From Paracoccaceae bacterium (GTDB lineage Bacteria > Pseudomonadota > Alphaproteobacteria > Rhodobacterales > Rhodobacteraceae), in assembly GCA_003512825.1 (NCBI GenBank), contig DOOI01000170.1:1-7942 (forward strand): DNA of 7,942 nt, read 5' to 3'. Positions 1 through 6,335 of the stretch are shown here, piece after piece (the stretch's first letter is position 1; each line of letters begins with the position of its first letter). A model generated the notes under the pieces. The model saw only the letters and a program-made list of their open reading frames with translations, had not been told where the DNA came from and did no database searches. The position numbers were made by a program, and so were the translations under genes.

Positions 1-42
1 CTCGCAACTCTTTGCAGATCTGTTGGCCCCGGCCTGCGATTA

Positions 43-738
43 TCAGCGCCAAATTATCCCCAGCGTCTCGGCAAAACGTCTTTTCTGCCGCGCGGCATCA
101 AAATCCGCCTGCAACTGCACCCGATCATACCCGCTCTCAAGCCAGGTTTCCAAATCTTGCCCCGACGCAAGAAACGCATCCAAAAACGCGTCCAGAATGC
201 CCGCCTTGCTATGGCGCAAATGCACGAACCGCCGCGACAACATCGCGCGTGCTTCAGCCGCCGACCGCTTTTCGATCTCTAAAAGATACAGCGCCGCCGC
301 CAATCCCGAGCGATCCGCCCCAGACTTGCAATGAAAGAAAATCGGTTTCTCCGCGCTGCGAAAGGCCGCCATCACCTCCAGCAACGACTCCCTATGCGGA
401 GCAGCCCGCGCCGACATGGCAACCGAAATCAGCCTAAACCCCAATTCCGCGCAAATACGCTCTTCTTCTTGGTAAAACGGTTTTCGGCTGACCGCGCGCA
501 GGTTCAGCACTGTCTTGATTCCCTGCGCTTTCAGCCATCGCCACCCCCGCGGCGTTGGGTGGTTGCCGCGCCAAACACCGGGCGCAATCTCCATGCGGTT
601 GGTCCATGGCCCACGCAGCACCGCGTGATCGAACCACGCCATATAGACCCAGTTCAGCCACCGCCCCCGCGCCGTATCCGGCAGATCGGCAAATATCGCG
701 TCAAAAGCGCGTTTTGCGCGGGTAAAAATATCGGACAT
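43..738 (-). CDS. Dual-specificity/tyrosine phosphatase-like protein
   Basis: A 231-residue protein with the cysteine-phosphatase signature HCKSGADRSG at residues 136-145 (nucleophile Cys137, phosphate-binding Arg143). This places it in the protein tyrosine/dual-specificity phosphatase superfamily, which removes phosphate from Tyr/Ser/Thr or other phosphomonoesters through a phosphocysteine intermediate. The signature sits after a hydrophobic strand (PIFF), as expected for the P-loop. The first 45 or so residues are a Trp-rich helical extension without a signal peptide, so a cytoplasmic location is likely. The segment ITPGVWRGNHPT-like around residues 51-62 and TVLNLR at 76-81 match the N-terminal part of the DSP fold. 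No Asp is seen in the stretch before the P-loop where the general acid normally lies (residues 100-120). The ATG start has only a weak GAGAG upstream. The gene begins 50 bases downstream of the tRNA on the same strand with no clear terminator between them, so it may be co-transcribed. The substrate is unknown. Confidence 0.85.
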   Translation of the reverse strand: MSDIFTRAKRAFDAIFADLPDTARGRWLNWVYMAWFDHAVLRGPWTNRMEIAPGVWRGNHPTPRGWRWLKAQGIKTVLNLRAVSRKPFYQEEERICAELGFRLISVAMSARAAPHRESLLEVMAAFRSAEKPIFFHCKSGADRSGLAAALYLLEIEKRSAAEARAMLSRRFVHLRHSKAGILDAFLDAFLASGQDLETWLESGYDRVQLQADFDAARQKRRFAETLGIIWR

Positions 739-788
739 TGTCTCTCGCGTTTACGTCTTTCGCGTCACCGCCACGAAGGCCAGGTATG

Positions 789-864
789 TGGTAGGCCCGG
801 AGGGACTCGAACCCCCAACCAAGGCGTTATGAGCGCCCTGCTCTAACCATTGAGCTACAGGCCC
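789..864 (-). tRNA. tRNA-Ile2 (CAT anticodon, AUA decoder)
   Basis: The minus strand folds into a complete 76-base cloverleaf with an encoded CCA. It has a 7-bp acceptor stem (G1-U72 wobble, discriminator A73), D stem GCTC/GAGC with an eight-base loop, anticodon stem GGGCG/CGCCT, loop CTCATAA, variable loop TGGTT, and T stem GGGGG/CCCTC with loop TTCGAGT. The anticodon CAT lies at 829-831. It is not initiator Met, because the anticodon stem lacks the three consecutive G-C pairs next to the loop. The eight-base D loop (AATGGTTA) and variable loop TGGTT resemble bacterial tRNA-Ile2 (E. coli AGTGGTTA and TGGTC) more than elongator tRNA-Met, which has a longer D loop. In tRNA-Ile2 the C of CAT is changed to lysidine by TilS so that it reads AUA. 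The tRNA call is firm; the isoleucine identity is inferred from these comparisons made from memory. Confidence 0.93.
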
Positions 865-898
865 GACCTAACCGTGGGGTGCCAGAGAGCCGCGCGCC

Positions 899-915
899 CG
901 TCAAGGCTTTGTCAA
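899..915 (-). promoter_or_regulatory. Possible -35 elements for the tRNA gene
   Basis: Read on the minus strand upstream of the tRNA, two close matches to the -35 consensus occur: TTGACA at 915-910 and TTGACG at 904-899. No convincing -10 hexamer sits 16-18 bases downstream of either, though -10 elements in GC-rich alphaproteobacteria are often weak. The spacer between the tRNA and purM (865-992) must also carry the purM promoter, for which I could not pick a clear pair of hexamers. Confidence 0.25.
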
Positions 916-992
916 ACCCATGCTGCCCAATTGCCAAACCTTGCCTCATAGGTTACCCCGCGCCTGAGATCATTCCAGCCGGGGACCAGACC

Positions 993-2039
993 ATGACCGA
1001 GCCGAAGACCGGGATCACCTATGCCGACGCAGGCGTGGATATCGACGCCGGAAATACCCTCGTCGAGCGGATCAAACCCGCGGCAAAAGCGACCACGCGC
1101 AGCGGCGTGATGGGCGGATTGGGCGGCTTTGGCGCGCTGTTCGACCTCAAAGCCGCAGGTTTCACCGATCCTGTGCTCGTCGCCGCCACCGACGGTGTCG
1201 GCACCAAGCTTCGCATCGCCATTGATACCGGCAATGTCGACACGATCGGCATCGACCTCGTGGCCATGTGCGTTAACGATCTGGTGTGCCAAGGCGCCGA
1301 GCCTTTGTTCTTTCTCGATTATTTCGCGACGGGAAAACTTGTCGTCGAAGATGCGACTCGCATTATCAACGGTATCGCCGAAGGCTGTGCACGCTCCGGC
1401 TGCGCTTTGATTGGTGGCGAGACTGCGGAAATGCCCGGCATGTATCACAAGGGCGATTTTGACCTCGCAGGCTTTGCCGTCGGGGCCATGGAGCGCGGTG
1501 CAGTCTTGCCTGCGGATGTGCGCGAGGGTGACGTGCTTTTGGGTCTCGCCTCGTCAGGTGTGCATTCCAATGGTTATTCGCTTGTGCGCCGCCTTGTCGA
1601 GGTCTCGGGCCTTGGCTGGGACGCTCCCTCACCTTTCTCTGCGGGCACTTTGGGCGAAGCGCTGCTCGCGCCTACCCGCCTTTATGTGAAACAAACACTC
1701 GCCGCGATCCGGGCGGGCGGGGTCCATGGCCTTGCCCATATCACAGGCGGTGGCCTGACCGAGAATCTGCCGCGCGTATTGCCCGACGGCTTGGGCGCGA
1801 CGATTGCGCTTGATGCTTGGCAATTGCCCGGCGTGTTTCAATGGCTTCGCGCCACGGGCGGCATGTCCGAAGCAGAAATGCTCAAAACCTTCAATTGCGG
1901 TATCGGTATGATCTGCGTCGTCGCCGCCGAGCGCGCCGATGCGCTGACCGCGCTTTTGACCGCAGAAGGCGAAACCGTTGCCCGTTTGGGCACGGTGACA
2001 AAAGGGCAGGGTGTCCACTACACAGGTGTGCTTTCGTGA
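993..2039 (+). CDS. purM: Phosphoribosylformylglycinamidine cyclo-ligase (AIR synthetase)
   Basis: The 348-residue product converts formylglycinamidine ribonucleotide plus ATP to aminoimidazole ribonucleotide, the fifth step of de novo purine synthesis, in the cytosol as a homodimer. Family hallmarks are all present: [12 protein letters not shown] at residues 10-21, DGVGTK at 67-72 (ATP site), [20 protein letters not shown] at 88-107, and [11 protein letters not shown] at 141-151. The length matches the usual 340-355. The frame is open upstream to an ATG at 879, but the conserved protein begins only at the ATG at 993, which is preceded by GGGGA at 981-985. The extra 38 residues have no family resemblance, so 993 is chosen. 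purN follows with a four-base overlap, which implies one transcript and coupled translation. The gene is divergent from the tRNA, with 128 bases of shared upstream space. Confidence 0.97.
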   Translation: MTEPKTGITYADAGVDIDAGNTLVERIKPAAKATTRSGVMGGLGGFGALFDLKAAGFTDPVLVAATDGVGTKLRIAIDTGNVDTIGIDLVAMCVNDLVCQGAEPLFFLDYFATGKLVVEDATRIINGIAEGCARSGCALIGGETAEMPGMYHKGDFDLAGFAVGAMERGAVLPADVREGDVLLGLASSGVHSNGYSLVRRLVEVSGLGWDAPSPFSAGTLGEALLAPTRLYVKQTLAAIRAGGVHGLAHITGGGLTENLPRVLPDGLGATIALDAWQLPGVFQWLRATGGMSEAEMLKTFNCGIGMICVVAAERADALTALLTAEGETVARLGTVTKGQGVHYTGVLS

Positions 2040-2626
2040 CACAACGCGTCGCCCTGTTCATCTCCGGCGGTGGGTCAAACATGATCCGACTGGTCGAAGA
2101 CATGAAGGGCGACCATCCTGCACGTCCGGTTGTCGTGCTGTCGAATGTACCCGATGCGGGCGGCATCCCGGCGGCCGCGCGCATGGGCGTGCCCACAGTG
2201 ACAGTCGATCATCGCCCCTTTGGCAAGGATCGTGCCGCGTTTGAAGCGGCTTTGATGGCCGAACTCAAACGCTTTCGCCCAGATGTGATTTGCCTCGCCG
2301 GGTTCATGCGTGTGCTTACGGCTGATTTTGTTCGCCCCTTTGCCGGGCGTATGCTCAATATTCATCCGTCGCTTTTGCCAAAATATAAGGGCCTGCATAC
2401 GCATCAGCGCGCCCTTGAGGCCGGGGATCACGAAGCGGGCTGCACGGTCCACCTCGTCACACCTGAATTGGACGATGGGCCGATCTTGGGTCAAGCGCGC
2501 GTGCCTGTGCTGCCCGATGATACCGAGGCAACACTTGCGGCTCGCGTTCTGGCGCGCGAACATCAGCTTTATCCGGCGGTGTTGCGGCGCTTCGTTTCCG
2601 GGCAAACCGAGCCGCTCTTTCTCTAA
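2036..2626 (+). CDS. purN: Phosphoribosylglycinamide formyltransferase (GART)
   Basis: The 196-residue product transfers a formyl group from 10-formyltetrahydrofolate to glycinamide ribonucleotide, the third step of purine synthesis. The phosphate-binding loop SGGGSN is at residues 10-15. The catalytic block [16 protein letters not shown] starts at 108 and gives the conserved Asn108 and His110. Asp146 in ELDDGP completes the Asn-His-Asp catalytic set. The length is normal for the short bacterial form. The start is the GTG at 2036, which overlaps the purM stop (GTGA). An AGGTG at 2024-2028 inside the purM end can serve as ribosome binding site, and an upstream in-frame ATG at 1817 would lie deep inside purM with no homology. 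The enzyme uses folate-bound one-carbon units, the same pool that feeds methionine synthase; any link with the genes at the right end of the window is only metabolic. Confidence 0.97.
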   Translation: MTQRVALFISGGGSNMIRLVEDMKGDHPARPVVVLSNVPDAGGIPAAARMGVPTVTVDHRPFGKDRAAFEAALMAELKRFRPDVICLAGFMRVLTADFVRPFAGRMLNIHPSLLPKYKGLHTHQRALEAGDHEAGCTVHLVTPELDDGPILGQARVPVLPDDTEATLAARVLAREHQLYPAVLRRFVSGQTEPLFL

Positions 2627-2779
2627 GCTGTCGCTGCGGTCTCGTATCGGTTGCAAGCGTCGATTTGCGGCGCGGCACGTGGCAAACCTGCCCCCCTTTC
2701 CTTCCGCTGCGGTTTGTCGTAATCGGGCGAAATTGCGTATCGGCGCCGGACGCGCCCCGCCCGAGAAGGGACAGCCAGA
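2627..2779 (+). other. purN-rnd spacer with possible weak rnd promoter
   Basis: This 153-base gap holds no gene. A possible promoter for rnd is TTGTCG at 2714-2719 with TATCGG at 2738-2743 (18-base spacer); both hexamers are poor matches. A small GC hairpin (GGCGC/GCGCC, loop CGGAC, 2742-2756) lacks a T-tract and is not a terminator. The rnd ribosome binding site GAAGGGA is at 2765-2771. No intrinsic terminator for purN was found, so read-through from purMN into rnd is possible. Confidence 0.3.
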
Positions 2780-3934
2780 ATGAAGACCGTCACAACCACC
2801 GAAGACCTCGCCAAATTCTGTGCGGAGGCCCGGAAACATCCCTATGTCACGGTCGACACCGAATTTCTCCGCGAACGCACATACTATTCCAAGCTCTGCC
2901 TCGTGCAATTGGCCATGCCGGGCAAGACCGACGACACGGGCGTTCTGGTCGATCCGCTGGCCGATGGGCTGTCGCTTGAGCCGCTCTATGAGCTGTTCCG
3001 CGACCCCAATGTGGTCAAGGTTTTTCACGCCGCCCGGCAAGATCTCGAGATATTTTACGTTGATGCAGGTGTGATCCCTGCACCGCTCTTTGATACGCAG
3101 GTTGCCGCCATGGTGTGTGGCTTCGGCGAACAAGTGGGCTATGAAACGCTGGTCAAGAAAATCGCCCGTGCGCCGCTCGACAAGACATCGCGCTTCACCG
3201 ACTGGTCGCGCCGGCCGCTGACCGATGCTCAAAAGACCTACGCTCTGGCGGATGTCACCCATCTGCGTCGCATCTACGAATACCTCTCCGCCGAGCTGGC
3301 CAAAGACGGTCGCGCGAAATGGGTGGCCGAAGAATTGGCCATCTTGTCCGATCCCGAGACCTATATCACCCGCCCCGAAGAAGCCTGGGTCAAAGTAAAA
3401 ACGCGCACCAACACGCCAAAGTTCCTCGCAATCGTGCGTGAGCTGGCCCGGTTCCGCGAAGATTACGCGCAAAAACGCAATGTGCCGCGCTCGCGCGTCT
3501 ACAAGGATGATGCGCTGATCGAACTGGCCTCCACCAAGCCGCTGACCATTGACGATCTGGGCCGCTCCCGCCTGCTGCTGCGTGAAGCGCGCAAGGGCGA
3601 GATCGCAGATGGAGTGCTCGCCGCCGTCAAAGCAGGCCTCGACTGCCCCGCCGACAAGCTGCCCAGCGTCGAGTCCGAGGACCGCCCCAACGTCAACCCC
3701 GCATTGGCCGATCTGCTCCGTGTGCTCTTGAAAGCCAAAACCGAGACCTCCGGCGTCGCCGCCCGCCTCATCGCCTCCGCCTCTGACCTTGACGCCCTCG
3801 CCTCAGGTCAGCGCGACATCCCCGCACTTCAAGGATGGCGCCGCGAGGTCTTTGGCGATGACGCGCTGCGCCTGTGCGATGGCCGTGTCGGTCTCGCGGC
3901 CAAAGGCGGCACCATTCGAATTATCGAGCTTTAA
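2780..3934 (+). CDS. rnd: Ribonuclease D
   Basis: A 384-residue 3'-to-5' exoribonuclease of the DEDDy class, which trims the 3' ends of tRNA precursors and other small stable RNAs in the cytosol. The exonuclease domain spans about residues 1-175. Exo I is VDTEFLRERTYYSKLCLVQ with Asp26 and Glu28; Exo II is VFHAARQDLEIFY with Asp88; Exo III is YALADVTHL with Tyr154 and Asp158. All five metal and catalytic residues are therefore present. An HRDC domain follows at roughly 210-290 (TPKFLAIVRELARFRE, then RSRVYKDDALIELA), with a C-terminal region to 384, matching the usual length of about 380. The start ATG has GAAGGGA eight bases upstream. The 3' end overlaps the convergent lipoprotein gene by four bases, with the TAA stops on the two strands sharing TTAA. 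Confidence 0.96.
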   Translation: MKTVTTTEDLAKFCAEARKHPYVTVDTEFLRERTYYSKLCLVQLAMPGKTDDTGVLVDPLADGLSLEPLYELFRDPNVVKVFHAARQDLEIFYVDAGVIPAPLFDTQVAAMVCGFGEQVGYETLVKKIARAPLDKTSRFTDWSRRPLTDAQKTYALADVTHLRRIYEYLSAELAKDGRAKWVAEELAILSDPETYITRPEEAWVKVKTRTNTPKFLAIVRELARFREDYAQKRNVPRSRVYKDDALIELASTKPLTIDDLGRSRLLLREARKGEIADGVLAAVKAGLDCPADKLPSVESEDRPNVNPALADLLRVLLKAKTETSGVAARLIASASDLDALASGQRDIPALQGWRREVFGDDALRLCDGRVGLAAKGGTIRIIEL

Positions 3935-4425
3935 CGCCGCGAACTCGACCGCGCGTTGGTCTCACCGATCACACGGATGGTCTTCACACCCTCCATCTGC
4001 TGCTCGGTCAAGGCAAGCGCCGCTGTCACTGTGCGAGCCTGCTCTGCGCCGCGAACCGTTTTATTGCCGGGGTAAAGCGCTTCCAAACGATAACTCAGCA
4101 CACCTTTTTCCGGCGCACCAACAGGCACCAATCGCACCTCAAACGCGCCTTCGCGTGCCGCAATCCCTGTGGCGCGCACCAAAGCGCCTGACCTGATCTT
4201 CTCGACAGTCACCTCAGCGATCGATTCCACCGGAACGCCCGCATAGGGCAAGGCCCGCCGTTTGACCCGGCTCTCCTGCGGAATTAGCGGGTTCACCCCT
4301 TCGGGCACCGCTTCCGCTTGCGAGCGACCAAACCAGTTCATCGGGTTCACCCAACTATCGCGCACTGCGCCACATCCCGTCAGGGTCATCGTGGCCACCA
4401 AGAGGGCCGGGAACACTCGCCGCAT
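3931..4425 (-). CDS. Small predicted lipoprotein, function unknown
   Basis: A 164-residue protein beginning MRRVFPALLVATMTLTGCG. It has a short basic start, a hydrophobic core and a lipobox LTGC, so signal peptidase II would cleave before the Cys and the protein should be lipid-anchored, probably in the outer membrane facing the periplasm. After a Trp-rich linker (WVNPMNWFGRS) comes a basic, proline-containing stretch and then a compact region of alternating strands (VESIAEVTVEKIRSGALVRATG, FEVRLVPVG, LSYRLEALYPG) ending in an Arg/Ser-rich tail. I do not recognise a named domain. A GTG one codon earlier (4428) is possible, but GAGG lies seven bases from the ATG at 4425, which I prefer. The gene stands alone on its strand, converges on rnd with a four-base overlap, and is divergent from sufE. 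Confidence 0.85.
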   Translation of the reverse strand: MRRVFPALLVATMTLTGCGAVRDSWVNPMNWFGRSQAEAVPEGVNPLIPQESRVKRRALPYAGVPVESIAEVTVEKIRSGALVRATGIAAREGAFEVRLVPVGAPEKGVLSYRLEALYPGNKTVRGAEQARTVTAALALTEQQMEGVKTIRVIGETNARSSSRR

Positions 4426-4555
4426 CACATTGCCTCATCCGATTTGTCCTCCCGAGTTACCGCATCCCGACCACGATGAAAAGCGTCAACACCGGGGGCA
4501 GGGCTGGACCTTTTGCGCGCATCGTCCTACCTCACGGGAAACAGAGGAACCCGCC
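4426..4555. promoter_or_regulatory. Divergent promoter region, lipoprotein and sufE
   Basis: This 130-base gap separates two divergent starts and must contain both promoters. For the lipoprotein (minus strand) a TTGACG lies at 4489-4484, but the candidate -10 beyond it is poor. For sufE no convincing hexamer pair was found. The sufE ribosome binding site GAGG is at 4544-4547. I see no IscR- or Fur-like palindrome that I could defend. Confidence 0.35.
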
Positions 4556-4960
4556 ATGGCTCAACCTGCCTTTGAAGAGATCGCCGAAGACTTCGCCTTC
4601 ATGGAGGATTGGGAAGATCGCTATCGCCATGTCATCGACCTTGGCAAAGCGCTCCCCGCCTTTCCCGATGCGCTGAAAGTGCCTGCCACCAAAGTAGATG
4701 GCTGCGCCTCTCAGGTCTGGCTTCAGCCGAAAATCACCGACGGCCAGTTCCATTTCGATGGCGACAGCGATGCCATGATCGTGCGCGGCCTCATCGCGGT
4801 TCTGCGCGCCCTCTATAATGACCTGCCCTGTGCCGCAGTGGCGGCGGTGGATGCCCATGGCGAATTGGCCCGCCTTGGGCTGCATGATCACCTCTCGGCC
4901 CAACGCTCCAACGGCGTGCGTGCTATGATCGAGCGGATCCGCCTGACAGCATCGGCTTAG
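4556..4960 (+). CDS. sufE: Cysteine desulfuration protein SufE
   Basis: A 134-residue cytosolic protein that accepts persulfide sulfur from a SufS-type cysteine desulfurase and passes it to the Fe-S cluster scaffold, stimulating SufS activity. The acceptor cysteine is Cys50 in KVDGCASQVW, the family signature. The N-terminal helix region EEIAEDFAFMEDWEDRY and the later RGLIAVLRALYNDLP and LGLHDHLSAQRSNGVRAM blocks are typical of SufE. The length matches the usual 130-140. The ATG has GAGG eight bases upstream. It is not beside other suf genes here, which is common for sufE in this group. Its stop is 13 bases from the stop of the convergent DUF1638 gene, and no terminator is visible in that gap. 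Sulfur transfer and methionine synthesis both concern sulfur metabolism, but nothing in the sequence links the two genes beyond adjacency. Confidence 0.95.
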   Translation: MAQPAFEEIAEDFAFMEDWEDRYRHVIDLGKALPAFPDALKVPATKVDGCASQVWLQPKITDGQFHFDGDSDAMIVRGLIAVLRALYNDLPCAAVAAVDAHGELARLGLHDHLSAQRSNGVRAMIERIRLTASA

Positions 4961-4973
4961 GCCTCGCGCAGGA

Positions 4974-5648
4974 TCACGCGCGCGAAAGTGCAGCCGTCAA
5001 ATCTCCATATCCGGTAAAACGCCGCTCAAATCGCAGGCCCAGTTGCCCCGCATAGGCCTCCGCCTTGGCGGTCAGGTCCGGGTCATCGGTCTGTGCTTGA
5101 TACACCAACGTCTCATAATGGCCGAAATACATGTCGCGCAGGCTCGGGTGGCGGTCCAACCCTAGCGGCTTCCAGACAAAAGCCTCAAACTGGCGCACCA
5201 GAAAATCCGTCAGGTAAAACGCCGTCATCTCTTCGCGCGCCGCAAACGCCGCGTTGCCCTCGAAAAAACTATAGCAATGCGGCCCTTCTACCATCTCAAC
5301 CCCCATGCGCGCGCAGGCGGCCTGCAACAATCCCCCCGTGCCGCAATCGGCATACACCACAAATACCCGCTCATAATTGGCCCGATGCTTTGCCACGGCG
5401 GCCTCTACGGCTCCGGTGATCTTTTCAGGGGTGTTGTGCAAAATTGCTGGCAAACAGGCGAGGTCCAGATGGCTCCAGCCCTGCGCCGCCTTCAAGTCCA
5501 AGATCTCGCGCGCCAAGGCGCCGCAAGCAATCAACAACACCCGTCCCGTCCCCGCAGGCGCTAGTCCCGCCTGCGTCAACACCTCTTCTGTCACCTCGTC
5601 TTTTCGCAAACCCTCTGCGTGCAGTGTCGCGCGGTCTTGTGCTGGCAT
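4974..5648 (-). CDS. DUF1638 protein, probable methionine synthase/corrinoid accessory factor
   Basis: A 224-residue soluble protein that I assign to the DUF1638 family from its blocks: LLIACGALAREI at residues 38-49, LPAILHNTPEKI at 66-77, VVYADCGTGG at 97-106, and EGPHCYSFFEG at 121-131. Recurring Cys and His residues within the blocks (Cys42, His71, Cys102, His124, Cys125) suggest a metal or cofactor site; this is inference. No signal peptide or membrane segment is seen. The family is often found near corrinoid methyltransferase genes, and I recall mutant-fitness evidence in Rhodobacteraceae tying it to B12-dependent methionine synthesis, perhaps in keeping the cobalamin active. That role is not proven by this sequence. 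Start: the frame is open to an ATG at 5816, and another lies at 5672, but only the ATG at 5648 has a good ribosome binding site (GGGAG six bases upstream). The longer versions would overlap the divergent thioesterase gene or add a basic stretch with no family match. The corrinoid gene lies beyond the thioesterase on the same strand. Confidence 0.85.
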   Translation of the reverse strand: MPAQDRATLHAEGLRKDEVTEEVLTQAGLAPAGTGRVLLIACGALAREILDLKAAQGWSHLDLACLPAILHNTPEKITGAVEAAVAKHRANYERVFVVYADCGTGGLLQAACARMGVEMVEGPHCYSFFEGNAAFAAREEMTAFYLTDFLVRQFEAFVWKPLGLDRHPSLRDMYFGHYETLVYQAQTDDPDLTAKAEAYAGQLGLRFERRFTGYGDLTAALSRA

Positions 5649-5730
5649 CAATTTCTCCCGACGTGACGTCATGGCTTCAATCCGGTGTAGATAGGCTAGG
5701 CTATTCCTCACCCTTCTCAAGGAAAGTCTC
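5649..5730. promoter_or_regulatory. Divergent promoter region, DUF1638 and thioesterase
   Basis: These 82 bases between divergent start codons should contain both promoters. They hold a perfect eight-base palindrome TGACGTCA at 5664-5671 and a short tandem GGCTA repeat at 5694-5703. A possible minus-strand -35 TTGAGA at 5720-5715 would put the DUF1638 promoter over the thioesterase ribosome binding site (AAGGA, 5719-5723). No strong -10 was found on either strand. Confidence 0.35.
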
Positions 5731-6192
5731 ATGGTTGAACGCCTCTTTGAACCGCGCTTTTCCGGCTTTGCGCCGCGTATCCGCGACAGCTTTGCGCGGC
5801 AATCCCTGATGTCCACCTTTGGCGCTCAGGTTGCCGAGGTCCTTTGCGGCCGTGTTGTTCTCGAAATGCCCTTCGCCCCCAATGCCACGCAGCAGCATGG
5901 CTTTTTACACGGTGGTGCGATTGCTGCGGTTCTTGACAGCGCGTGCGGCTACGCCGGGCTTTCGGTGATGGACCAAGACAGCGCCGTTCTTACCGTCGAG
6001 TTCAAGATAAATTTTCTCGCCCCTGCCGAAGGGCACCGCTTTCGCTTCGAGGGCACAGTCGTCAAACCGGGGCGCACGATCGTTCCCGCCGAAGGGCGCG
6101 CCTATGCGCTGGATGTGGCGGGCAACGAACGGCTCATCGCCACAATGACCTGCACATTGATGGCCGTCAAAGGGCGCGGTCTCGTCGGGTAA
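5731..6192 (+). CDS. PaaI-family hotdog-fold thioesterase
   Basis: A 153-residue cytosolic acyl-CoA thioesterase-like protein that would hydrolyse the thioester of an unknown acyl- or aryl-CoA, normally as a tetramer of hotdog domains. The signature stretch QQHGFLHGGAIAAVLDSACGYA at residues 54-75 carries the HGG motif (His60-Gly61-Gly62) on the central helix and Asp69 at the position of the catalytic carboxylate. The following strands VLTVEFKINFLAPAEG and the C-terminal ATMTCTLMAVKG complete the fold. The length is typical. The ATG has AAGGA seven bases upstream. It is read opposite to the DUF1638 and corrinoid genes that flank it, and is followed by its own hairpin-plus-T-tract and then a strong bidirectional terminator. 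Nothing in the sequence tells its substrate, and a role in methionine synthesis is not implied. Confidence 0.92.
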   Translation: MVERLFEPRFSGFAPRIRDSFARQSLMSTFGAQVAEVLCGRVVLEMPFAPNATQQHGFLHGGAIAAVLDSACGYAGLSVMDQDSAVLTVEFKINFLAPAEGHRFRFEGTVVKPGRTIVPAEGRAYALDVAGNERLIATMTCTLMAVKGRGLVG

Positions 6193-6222
6193 GAAGTGGG
6201 CCGCTCGATTTGGCGCGCCCCT

Positions 6223-6253
6223 TTCGGCCCAATCGGCCGAACCCGGATTTTTT
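6223..6253 (+). terminator. Candidate intrinsic terminator of the thioesterase gene
   Basis: A perfect 7-bp stem TTCGGCC/GGCCGAA (6223-6229 and 6235-6241) with loop CAATC lies 31 bases after the thioesterase stop. A run of six T follows at 6248-6253, but six bases separate it from the stem, so it is weaker than a classical terminator. Confidence 0.5.
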
Positions 6254-6265
6254 GCAATTTGTCTG

Positions 6266-6316
6266 AAAAAATTTGGCCTTAATGGCATTGCGCGCATTAA
6301 GGCCAAATTAACTTTT
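6266..6316. terminator. Bidirectional intrinsic terminator between convergent genes
   Basis: A perfect 15-bp inverted repeat, AATTTGGCCTTAATG at 6270-6284 and its complement at 6295-6309, encloses a ten-base loop. On the minus strand the stem runs into six T (6271-6266), a textbook terminator for the corrinoid gene, whose stop is about 85 bases upstream. On the plus strand the tail is AACTTTT (6310-6316), weaker but usable as a second stop for the thioesterase transcript. The remaining bases to 6394 hold no gene. Confidence 0.88.
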
Positions 6317-6335
6317 ACGTCATGACGCTGGCCAG

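Noticed and set aside
879..992. N-terminal extension of PurM from an upstream ATG
   Set aside because: The 38 extra residues have no PurM homology, while the ATG at 993 has a ribosome binding site and starts directly at the conserved region.
865..992. tRNA-associated integration site for a mobile element
   Set aside because: No integrase, no repeat of the tRNA 3' end and no composition shift is seen; both sides are ordinary chromosomal genes.
2075..3472. Very long minus-strand open frame (465 codons) opposite purN and rnd
   Set aside because: It lies antisense to two certain genes and is a typical by-product of GC-rich codon bias; its protein is rich in His, Arg and Cys without family resemblance.
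4965..4982. Hairpin CGCGC/GCGCG between sufE and DUF1638 as a terminator
   Set aside because: The stem is short and no T-tract follows on either strand.
5649..5816. N-terminal extension of the DUF1638 protein
   Set aside because: Starts at 5816 and 5672 lack a good ribosome binding site, the longer one runs antisense into the thioesterase gene, and the added residues are basic low-complexity.
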